Source: Planctomycetaceae bacterium
GTDB lineage: Bacteria; Planctomycetota; Planctomycetia; Pirellulales; Pirellulaceae
Direction of reading: 5' to 3'
Length of the DNA: 64,000 nt
Assembly (NCBI GenBank): GCA_020638995.1
Contig: JACKHM010000002.1
Location: 1,612,001 to 1,676,000 of the forward strand
Both the position numbers and the translations under genes were made by a program. The notes under the pieces are model-generated. The model was not told where the DNA came from. It ran no database searches and was given only the letters and a program-made list of their open reading frames with translations. Of the stretch, positions 50,701-62,700 are shown piece after piece. The first letter of the stretch is position 1. Every line of letters begins with the position of its first letter.

Positions 50701-53700
50701 CACGTTGATCGGTGGACGTCGCGCCGGCGTCGTTACCCGCGTCAATGGCTCGGCTTCCGGGTAAAGGCAAGTGCGTCCACGTAGGTCCGCCGTTGTCCTG
50801 TAGGGGACCAAGCAGTGGATCGAGTAGGTTCGCACTGTTCCCAACCAGATCGCCATTTACATTGTCGACGAAGCCAGTGACACCGTCACCGTTTCCAATC
50901 AGATTGCCCCCCAGCGAGATGAAGCTGCCAGTGTCCGCGCCAAGGTCGATAGTGGACGACATGTTGTCATTTTGCGCGACGATTGTGTTTTTGAGCTGAA
51001 CGGTATTGCTGAGTGCATAAACTCCATTTCCATCGCCGGTGACTGAGTGATTGTCATAGATCGTGCTGTTTGCAATCGTCACTACTCCATTGGCACCTGC
51101 CAAAACGCCGCCACCGATGTCGGCCGCTTGATTCCCGGAAATGGTCGTATTGCTGATCTCGCCAGCAGCAATTACAAGACCACCGCCATGAGTTGTCTGT
51201 GCTACGTTGTTGATAATGGAACTGTTTCGTATCGTTGCCGAAGTCTCGATCGATAAGCCACCTCCTGACGATCCGGCAATGTTACCTTCAATCGTACTGT
51301 CATCGACGATCAGCGTACCGCTAAAGACCTTGATTCCACCGCTCGAACTGTTCGCCGTGTTGTTCGAAATGGAACTACCTACAATGTGTAACGCACCGCC
51401 AAGCGTGCTCGAGTAGGAGATGCCTCCACCTTTGTCGTTTGCATGATTGCCGGTAACAATTACGTCCGACAGTGTCACTTCTCCGGACAAGGCCAAGCCA
51501 CCTCCCTGGCTCGCACTAATCACGCTGTTACCACCCGTAACTGTTAGTCGTTCAAGGTTCAAGTTGATGTCAAACGACTGAAAGACTCGATCGATGCTAT
51601 TCCCGTCGATGATCGAGTTTTCTGCACTAACACCGATGATCGAGAGGTCGTCGGTAACGTCCAAGTCGCCCGTCAGTGACTCTTGCTCGACGAGCCCTTG
51701 CGGATCGATTGTTAACTCGTAAGTTCCCTTTGCCAGAACGATTATCTCGGGACCGGCGTTAAAATTGGCTTGCATGATCGCAGCACGCAAGGTGTGGCTT
51801 CCATTAGAGTCAACTGCCTCAGGATCGTTCAAATCGGCATCCACACCATCTTCAAAGCTGTCGACGAAGAATGCTCCTGACGGCAGACTCTCGAAAGCAC
51901 CAATGTCGGGCACTGCGATTTGATCACCATCACCATCCAAACTGCGCGGCGCACCACGTTGATCGGTGACTTCGGTACTCGTAGCCGCATCGATTGCCGG
52001 ACTGCCGTCGAGCAAGGCATGCGTCAAGGTCGGTCCGCCGTTGTCGGCAAGCGGTCCCAACTTGGCATCAATCACCGAGTTGCCACCGCCGCCAACTTGA
52101 TCGTAATTCACGCCATCGATCAGTTCCGTCACATCGCCAACGTCGCCGATTAGATTGTGTCCGAGTGAGACAATCGTTCCCATGGCATCGTTGTCGTCAA
52201 TGTCGTCGGCACCAACTGCCGTGTTGCCAGCGATCAAGGTGCTCGTCAGGCTCACTGTGCCTGTCAGCGCCATGACGCCACCGCCTTCGCTGAGCGCTGC
52301 GGTCAACTGATTCGCGGTGATTGTCGAGTTCAAGACATTCACATGGCCCGTCGATGTTTGAAGGATGCCGGCACCGAACAGATTCGCCGAGTTTCCAGAG
52401 ATCGTTGTGTTGATCAAGGTGAGCGTTGCTGTATCGCTATTCTTGATCGCGCCGCCGCTATCCGCCGTGTTTCGGGAGATGGTGCTGCCCGTGATCGTCA
52501 TCACGCCATCACTAGCGTTCAACAAACCACCGCCATGCCCAGTGAGCGTAAGCGAGTTCTGGTCAATCAACGTGTTGTTAATACGGACCGTGCCGCCTAC
52601 GTTGTCTATCGCACCGCCGTTCCAAGGAGCCGTATTGCTCGTGAAGGTGGAACCGCTTACATCCAGCAATGCGTTGACCGCGGTTTGGATTGCACCACCG
52701 CCTTGCGAAATGGCATTGTTGTTATCGAAGGTTGTATTCGTAATCTCGGCGGTCGCCCCGACGGCGTTGAGCAGAGCACCACCACCTTGATTCCCAATGT
52801 TGCCCGTGAGCAGTGAATCGGTGATCGTCAGAGATCCGTTATTGTAGACGCCACCACCCTGTCCACCGATCGAACTGGCGTCGTTACTATCGATCGTTAC
52901 ACCGACAAGTTCCAGGGTGCCGGAGTTCAAGATCCCGCCGCCATCCGCGCCGCCCGAGACGAGTCCGTTGCGAATGGTGAGGTTCTCCAGACGCAACCGC
53001 TTACCAGCATGAACTTCAAAAACACGATCAAGCTTCGAAGCATCGATAATCGTGTTGTCGGCTCCCAGACCAACGATAGTAATATCATTCTTGATGTCCA
53101 GATCGCCAGTCGCTGCATTATCTTCCAAGGCTCCCGCGAGACTTAGCGTGTACGTGCCAGCAACCAATACGATCGTCTTCGGTTCCGATTCGGTGTTGGC
53201 CTCCATAATTGCAGCTCGCAACGTGTGATTGCCGTCTGCATCCGTCGCCGTCGCGTCGTTCAAATCTGCGTCGACGGCATCAACGAAACCGTCCACAAAG
53301 AAGCCGCTGACGTATTCGACTGCACCGATATCCGCGACTGCAGTTCCGTCGCCGTTACCGTCCAATGGTCGCAGGGCTCCACGTTGATCGAACGAGGCAG
53401 TTGTCGAACCCGCGTCAATCGCCGGACTGCCTGCGAGTGGCGTATGCGTCAGCGTTGGTCCGCCGTTGTCCGCGAGTGACCCTAGCATTGGATCGATTGC
53501 TGCGTTACTGCCACCACCGACGATGTCGCTGTTCAGGCCATCGGTAAAGCCTGTTGCAGTGCCGACATCACCGATCAAATTGTGGCCGTCGCTAGAAAAT
53601 GTAATGCTGCCACCAACGTCGGGATCACCACCCTGAGCTGTGTTGCCAGCGACAATTGTGTTCTTGAGCGTGACAGATCCAGCAACGCTCTGAATGCCGT

Positions 53701-56700
53701 GAGAGATTCCGCCTGCCGTTCCCTTGATCGCATGGTTGTCGGTAATCGTGCTGTTGGTGATTGAAACAGCACCATCGAGATTTGCAATGCCAGCGCCGCT
53801 GTTACCGCCATCGTTGATCGTGTTGCCCGAGACGGTGACGTTCTGCAGCGTTACATCGGATTGTCCAAAAACGCGAATCCCGCCGCCAGACCCTTTCGTC
53901 GCTGCGTTGTTCGTGATGGAACTGTTGGACAACGTAACGTCGGCGTCGTGGACATAGATGTCAATTGCACCTCCTTGTACGGCCGAATTATTGCGAAAAG
54001 TGCTCGTTGTGATGTCACTTATTCCACGGCCTAATGCCAGTGCCCCACCTTGGCCTGCACCATAGTTGCCGGAGAACTCGCTACCGGAAATGGACAATGT
54101 GCTCGAGGGTGTGGCTCCGTTGAAGCTCAATGCTGTATTCGAGTTGTCGGAGAATACGGAATCGATGACGATTGCGGAAGAAGCCTGGACTGCGATGCCT
54201 CCACCGCCTTCATCCACAGATTGATTTCTTGAGAAGGTGGAATTGACAATAGTCGCGACTACGGAGGCACCTTGAGTAAAAACACCTCCACCACCGTAGT
54301 TACTTTCATTGTCTCGAACGGTGACACTCGATAGGGTCAACGTGCCATTAATGTTGTTGATTCCGCCGCCACGTTCGGCTGTGGGTGCAAGACCACCAGT
54401 GACAGTCAGGTGAGACAAGTCGAATTTAGCATCCATCACGTCGAACACGCGATCGAGCCGATTCCCGTTGATGATCGACTGTTCTTGGCCCGCGCCAACA
54501 ATTGTCACATCGTCGGTGATGTCCAAGTCACCGGTCAAGGCATCGTCTTCGCCAGTGCCGGCGATACTTAGTGTGAAAGTTCCAGCTGGCACAAAGATGA
54601 CTTGCTCACCAGCCAATGCATTCGCTTCGCGAATTGCGGCGCGAAGCGATGTGTTGCCGTTGCTGTCGACGGCATTTCCATCGCCGGGACTTACATCGTC
54701 TGTGTCGTCGGTCGTGTTGACGACGAAATCAACTCGTTCGACCGCTCCAATATCGACGAGCTTGGAACCGTTGCCGTCGCCATCTTGTGGTCGGGGCGCA
54801 CCGCGTTGATCTGTTGCCGGGGCACCTGTTGAATCACCTGCGTCGATCGCGGGACTGCCGACCAGTAAGTTGTGTGTAAACGTAGCACCACCGTTGTCTT
54901 GCAATGGTCCAAGCTTCGCATCGAGGGGACTTGACGTTGTGCCAACCAAATCGCTCACATCTTGCGTGAACTCTTGTGACGAATCCACTCCGATCAAGTT
55001 ATGTCCGCGACTGCCGGTCGTGCCACCCACGTCAAAACAACTTCCACCGGCCTGGCAATTATCGGCGGCGATCGTGTTGAACAGCGTGACCGTGTTTTCA
55101 CCGACGATGCCGTAGCTGTCGTTTTGTGTGATTGTCGAGTTGTCAACCTCGACCACATGCGGACCTAGTGCCCACACACCGACGCCCGTATTCGCGCTGA
55201 TTGTGCTGTTGCGAATCGTGGCGGTGGCGAAGCCGTTGCCGCCATACTTCGTTACGTGAATTCCGTCGTAGATCCAGTTGGTGGAAGTGTTACGCGCGAC
55301 CACACTGTTCTCAAGCAGCATCGTTCCTTCGATCAAATTGATGCCGCCACCTTCGAGCGTCGACGTGTTGTCCGAGATAGTCGATCCCGTAACGGACACC
55401 GATGAATCGGCAACATAAAGACCTCCGCCACGACCCTCTGCCGTGTTGCCAGAGATTGTTGTTCCGGAGATTTCGACGGTACCGTTACTCACGTACAGCC
55501 CACCGCCGTCCTTGGTGCCAAATGTGGCCCCTTCCTTGAAGATTGCCGTATTATTGCTAATCGTCGAGTCGATAATGGTCGTTTGCCCCTGCGACGTGTA
55601 AACTCCGCCACCCAAACCTCCCTGGTTTGATGTCACCTCGGTGTTGCTGATCGTCAAGGTTCCACGTGTGTTACCGATGCCACCTGCCCAAAGGTCGGAT
55701 ACGTTGTTCGTGAAGCGACTGTTCTGCACGATCACAGTTGGTCCTGTCACACCCTGGGTATAGACGAGTAGACCTCCGTTGCCCAAATTGTCGGTGACGC
55801 GTCCGCCAGTTACGGTGAGACCAGCGAACATTACGGTAATGTCATCTCGTACATCGAACACACGATCAATTCCTGCCGCGTTGATCGTTGTCAAATCTCG
55901 GCTGCCCGCGATGATGCTCAAGTCGCCGGTGATGTCCAAGTCACCAGAGGCCGCGGCGTCTTCTTCCCCGCCGGCAATGGAAAGGCTGTAGGTGCCAGGT
56001 GCGATGACAATGAGATCTGGGCCGCTATCTTTGTTGGCTTGTTGAATGGCCGCACGCAATGTGCGCTTGCCGGATGCATCTTCGGCCTTGCCGTCATTCA
56101 GATCCGCATCCACGGCGTCGATTGTGCTGTCAACAAAGAAGCCGTCGACGTACTCAAAGGCGCCGATATCAGCGATCGCCGTTCCATCACCATCGCCATC
56201 CAATGGCCGAAACGCTCCACGTTGATCGAACGTAGGTGCAGCGCTGTTGCTGCCCGCATCAATGGCTGGGCTTCCGGGCATCAACGCGTGAGTGAATGTC
56301 GGCCCGCCATTGTCTGCCAATGCTTCCAGCTTGGCGTCGATCACTGGATTGCCGTTGCCTCCGACTAAGTCACCATTTGCGCCGTTGACTAAGCCAGCGG
56401 CAGCCGCTGCATTTCCGATGAGATTATTGCCTTGCGACGTGAAGGTCGCTTCGCCATCTAGATCGATGCCGTTTCCTGCGACAATGGTGTTGCTGAGCCG
56501 AGTTGGATTGGCCCCTAGCACATGGATGCCATCAGCACCGCCGTTGGCCGTATTGTTGGTGATCGTCGAGTTGATGACCGTCAGGTCTTGCCAGTTGAGA
56601 ATTCCGCCGCCATAAGCAACGGCAGTGTTCCCCGTGATCGTGCTGTTGGAAATCACTAAAATCGCTTGGTTCGTTACACCACCGCCACCGCGGCTGCCAC

Positions 56701-59700
56701 TGCGGGAATTGTTACCAGAGATAGTGCTGGCATCGACCGTCGCGTTGGCTCCACCCCCGTACTCGATCGACAGACCACCACCAACATCGGCGTCATTTCC
56801 CGATATCGTGACACGCGTCAGAGCCGAATTCCCGCCCTGCACATAGACGCCACCACCCGAATAACCAGCACCAAAACTTTGCAGGTTATTGGTAATCAAA
56901 CTGTCTTCGATCGACATCTGACCGGCAGTGAAGATGCCACCGCCGTATCCCTGAGACTTGTTTTGCGTAACCTCGATATGCGTTGCGGTGAGCGTACCAG
57001 AAAGAAGTTCGATACCTCCGCCTCGGTTTGCGTTACCACCGGTGACCGTCAAATGACTCAGGTTCAGGTTGCCTCCCGATACGATATGAAAGACACGGTC
57101 GCCAATTCCACTGGTTCCACCCGCATCGATCGTTGTCTCACCAATCCCAACACCGACCAGTGTCGTAGCTCCAGTAATGTCCAAGTCACCAGAAACTGCC
57201 GTGTCGTCGGTCCCGGAACGCGTCAGCACATAGTGTCCGGCTGGCAACGCAATCGATTGCTTTCCGGCGAGGGCATTTGCTTCCATAACGGCAGCACGCA
57301 GGGTTGTATTGCCGTTTGCGTCGAGGGCAACTCCGTCACCAGGATTCGCGTCCACCGTATCCAAGGTGCTGTCCACAAAGAAGTAGCTGCCAAGCTCCAG
57401 ATTGCTGACCCGGATGTTGTCCAGCATTGCCGTGCCGCTGGCGACCAACCCATGGTGCCGCCACATCACATAGACGTCGCTGTCCAGTGTGATGCCTGTG
57501 GCGTCCAGTTCGGCATCCAGATCGAATTGATAGTGGCGATAGTGGTCACCGTACAAGTATTCACGGCTCCCGATCTGTTGCCAAGTGTTGCCATCACCGC
57601 TGACCAGCACGTCGACGTAATTGGACTGGGACTGCGGGTTGTTTCCCTTCATCCAGAAATCGAGCCACAAATCGGTATCGCTGCTGTTGGCGGACAGATC
57701 CAACAGCATGACGGCTTCCTGCCGGTTGTCGCTGCTCGTCGCCGTTTGCCGCATTCGCAAGTGGTACGAACCTGCTTGCGGTGAGTCGTCGGCGACGACT
57801 TCGATCAAGCCCGTTCCGTCGGTCGAGAATTGGAACCCGGCTAGGCTGCCGATGTCACCCGACTCGAAGTCCTGCTCGTAGCCCAGCGTCTGGGCGGTTG
57901 GCGGCCCGATGTTCACTTCGCTCACAAAGGCGTCGGTCGTCTCGCGATCAATGAAATCGCCGTCCTGATTCATCGGATTGCCATTGGTATCTTCGACATC
58001 CGGCCCGATGCTCAAGCGATACTGACCACGCAGCGATTGCGCGGCGTCCAGGTTCAACGTAAACGTCGTCTGGTCACCCGTATCTATCGGGTCGCCCGAT
58101 AACGCTACGGCGGCACCCGACGAATCAAACAACTGGATATCGGCGGTGGTGAATGTGCTGCCATTGATCGATTCGTCGAACGTCACACTGATCGAACTGA
58201 CCGGCCCCGCAGTCTGCGAGTTGGGGGCATGCGAGACAACGCTGGGCCCCAGCACATCCAGGTTGCTGACCCGAATGTTGTCCAGTATTGCCGTGCTAGT
58301 GGCAACCAACCCATGATGCCGCCACATGATATAGACATCCCCGTCTCGCGCCACACTAGCCGTGTCGAGCTCAGCATCCAAGTCAAAGTGGTAATGCTCA
58401 TAGCGGTCGTTGTACAAGTTGACGCGGTTGCCGAGTTGCTGCCAGTTCTCGCCATCGCCGCTGACCAGCACATCGACATAATTTGATTGCGACTGCGGGT
58501 TATTCCCCTTCATCCAGAAATCGAGCCACAGGTCGGTCGCGGCAGAGTGCGCGGAAAGATCCATTACGAGGGTGGCTTCCTGGCGGTTAGCACTGCTGGT
58601 CTCGGATTGACGCATTCGCAAGTGATACGTGCCCACTTGTGGAGCGTCCGTGTTGACCACTTCGATTAACCCCGTCCCCGCGACCGCAAAGCGGAATCCG
58701 GGCAAGCTGCCAATGTCGCCACCTTCGAAGCCTTGCAAATAACCGAGCGATTGTGCAGACGGCGGACCGATGTTCACGACCGCGACGTAGGCATCCTCCA
58801 GCTCGCCGTCAACAAGGTCACCGTCCTGGTTCAGCGGATTTCCTGCCGCGTCCAGTACATCGGGGCCAATGCGCAGCGTGTACTCACCGATTAACGATTG
58901 GGACGCAGCCAGGTTCAGCGTGAATGTCTTCTTGTCACCCGAGTCGACTGGATCACCCGTCAGGCTGACGGCGCGGCCCGCCGGATCGATGATCTCGACG
59001 TCGCTGGCGGTAAACGTAGCCGCGTCGAGTTCCTCATCGAAGGTTACGCTGATCGAACTGACCGGCCCTGCGGTCTCGGCCAGCGGCGAATGGGTAAGGA
59101 CCGAGGGTCCCAACACATCCCCATTGCTGACGCGAATGTTGTCCAGCATCGCCGTGCCGCTGGCCACAAGACCATGATGACGCCACATTACAAACACATC
59201 ACCGTCCAACGCGACATTGGCGACAGTCAATTCGGCATCCAGGTCGTAGTGATAGTGTTCGTAGCGATTGTTGTTTAAGTTGATTCGACTTCCCACCTGC
59301 TGCCAACTGTTTCCATCGCCGCTGACCAGCAAATCGACATAGTTGGACTGCGACGCCGGATTGGCTCCTTTCATCCAGAAGTCGAGCGTGAGATCCGTAT
59401 CGTTGCTTTGCGCTGCCAGATCCATTTGCAGGACGGCTTCTTGGCGATTGGAGCTGCTCGTTCCCGATTGCCACATCCGCAAATGGTTGTTGCCGGCGTG
59501 AGGCATATCGGAGGTGACAACTTCGATCAACCCAGTTCCCGCAACGGCAAACATGAAGCCCGCAACGCGTGTGACGTCGCCCGACTCGAATCCCTGCGAA
59601 TATCCGAGGGTTTGCGTTCCGGGTGCCTCAACTTCGTAGGCACCGATATCCGTACCATCCCCCGACGCGGCGTTCGCCACCAGCGGGTTATCAAAAGTTC

Positions 59701-62700
59701 GCGAGACCCCACGTTGATCAACGGTCGCAGTAAACGCCGAACCTCCGTCAATCGCCACACTGGAGGGCAACGGCGCGTGCGTTCGTGTAGGCCCTCCGTG
59801 GTCCTGTAATGGTCCGAGCCGCGGATCGATGCCAACCCGGTTGTTATTCACACCGTCTGTCAGCCCGCCCGAGGTTCCAGAATGCCCAATGATGGAATAG
59901 GAACTGGACGTGACCAGCGTGCCGCCCACGTCGTTTTGCTGCGTTCCGCTCCCCAGAAAGTTGCCAGCGACGATCGAGTTGTGGATGGTGACGGTCTGGC
60001 CGTAGGCCTTGATGCCGCCCCCATCCTCGCCGCCGCTGTCATCACTGTCGCTGCGGTTGCCCGTGATCGTCGAGTTGGTAATCGTGACAGGATCGCAGTC
60101 GCAGGTAACTAGGCCTCCACCGAACCCCGTGGTCGAGTTGCCGGAGATGGTACTGCTGGTAATGGAGATTCCAGCGTAGTTGCCGTTGGAAATACCTCCC
60201 CCGACGTTGTCCGAGATCGTGCTGCCGAGAACCGTGGCATGAGCAAAAATGTTGACGATGCCGGTTCCCGAGTTATTGCGGACGACTGAATTGGTCAATG
60301 ACAGTTGGGCGTCGCCAGACACGTTGACGCCGTCGTTGCGAATACCTCCACCGCTGTTCCCTTCGACAATCACATTCTCCAGCGACAAGTCGCTGCTGAC
60401 ATTCAGAATGCCTCCGCCTCCACTGATATCCCCACCCGTCACCGTGACGCCGTGTAGATCGACCGTTACGCCGCCCGAGATGTGAATGACACGATCCGCA
60501 ACGGTCGTCCGTATGATGGTGGAATCCGGATCAGTGCCAACGATTGTCAAGTTGTCGGTGATGTCCAGATCGCCCGTCGCACCGCTATCTTCATCCGTTC
60601 CTCCGATCGTCAGATTATAAGTACCAGGAGGTAGTTGAATTGTATCTGCCCCGGCGCGGGCATTGGCTTCCATGATCGCAGCACGAAGTGACACGTTTCC
60701 CGATTGCGTGTCCACGACACCGTCACCTGGCGTCTGATCGATTTCATCAGCCGTGCTATCCACGGTCAGCAAGCCGTAGATGGCGACCGCATGGTCTTCC
60801 ACTTCGCCGTCGGCGCTGTCGCCGTCGAACGCAAGTCCGCTGGCAGAACTGAGTCGAAACCGCGCCATCGTGCGGAGTGTGGTTTCGACGTCGCTGGGAA
60901 CGGTAAACGACAGCGTATTGCTTCCCGAATTGACGGACTCGTCGGTAAAGATCTGTTCGTTCGGATCGGACCAGTCACCGTCGTCGTTGAAGTCCAGCCA
61001 AGCATTCAACACACCGGATGCCGAGGCCGTAATCGCGACGTCTGTGCTCATGCCGGCACGCGGAACTGACGCAAAGACAACGCCGTCTTCGTCGTCCGAA
61101 TCTGCCTGATCGTCCCCATCCGCGGCGATGCTCGCTTGATTGCTGCTTTCGGCATCGCGAACACTTCCTAGCTGCGGTCCGGTCGCCGCATGCCAAGCCA
61201 CCGGATAGGGAGCCGGGGCGTCGCCATAATCGGCAACTCCGACTCCTTGAATCGCAAAGTCGTATGGTTCCTCGTCGGCATCATCGCTGGCGATGTGAAT
61301 GGTCGCCTGGCGCAACCCAGTTGCCGAAGGAGTGAACGACACCGAAAACGTCGTCGACCCGCTGGCCGCTAACGAAGAGGCCGATGGTTGCGAGGTGACG
61401 TTGAAATCCCCAGCATGGGGCCCCGTGATTGACACGGGAGTGGCCCCGGTCAGCGTTAGGGTGGCCGTTCCCGTATTCTGGATCGTGAATGTCCTCGTCA
61501 CGGTGTCGACATTCGCGGCCACCAATCCGGCGTCCGTGTGATCTGATGACGAAGGCAGTGTGTCGCCATCCGCAATGTCCTGCCCATTCCCTTGGATATT
61601 GATTTCCGGCAATCCGACGCTCAGCGTAGCGATCGCCATGCTGCCGACGGAATTGTAGGTGCCGCGAGTCTCAAGATCGTAAGATTCCAACAACGTCCCG
61701 GAGAGGTTGATCTTGTGCCATTGCTCGTCGGTGTCTTCGGATAAGTACAAAAAACCGCCGGAGGCATACAATTCGTCGCCCCAGGTGCTGGATGGACTTA
61801 CGCCCGTGGGAAATGAGATTGTGTGCGAGTACGACGGGAGCGAAGTGCCGTTCAAATCGTAAACACGGACTCCAGAGCTGTATGCCAACACATAAAGCTG
61901 GTTATCCATGATCGCAACATCGCCGACGTCACCGGTAACGGCGATGGTTCCCACATACGTCCCCGTGCTGGCGTTGAACATCAATACGTCTTCGGTCCAC
62001 CCGCTTCCCGGGTTGTACCGTGACCCAACGAATAGCGCGTCATCGTTGCCGGCAGGCGTTCCTTGCGGATGCTGCAGGTTCGCGTGCGTGTAGGTCCGGA
62101 TGTGATTTCCACCCGTCGTGTACCTGGCGATACTCCGAGTGTTGGTCGAAAAGCCTGATGGGGCGAGCAGCAGGTCTCCACCGGTGCTCGTGCCAATGCC
62201 TGACAACGAGCCACCCATCTCGGAGGTCGCCGATTGATCCAGAGTCAACTGGCCGATATACGAGCCATCCGTTGCGTCCCACTGGTAAATGCTGCCGGAA
62301 TTGCCACTGTATAAAGTCGTGCCTGAGATGGCCAGATTGTAATACCGTCCATTGCTGTCGAAGTTGTTGCCGATGACTTGCACCGGTGAGCCGGCACCGC
62401 TAAAACGCTGAGCCGTGTATTCGCTGGGACCGTCTTTCTGGAATCCGATCCAAATTAACTCGCTCGTGGTGCCGGATATCGACACCGTATAACTCCACGT
62501 CAGATTGGACAGGTCATTCCCCGCAGCATCCTCGATGTCGTTCGCGTCTGGTGCGAGACTGATGTCCAATGTTCCAGTGGCCAGGCCGCTGATTGGGAAT
62601 CGATAAGTGTTTCCGCTGGTGTTGGTAACCGAGCCAATCGAAGCGCTACCAGCGGCGCTACCCGATAGCACCAAGTCTGACGCATCAACTCCCACCACGG

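Noticed and set aside
56666..57784. 372-codon + strand frame opposite the giant gene
   Set aside because: It is composed of the complement of repetitive beta-helix codons and has no domain signature; the many + strand frames from 30 to 64 kb are of the same kind.
51000..60000. Possible CRISPR array suggested by regularly recurring short motifs
   Set aside because: The repeats are codon-level echoes of beta-helix rungs with variable spacing, not 25-40 nt direct repeats with uniform spacers.
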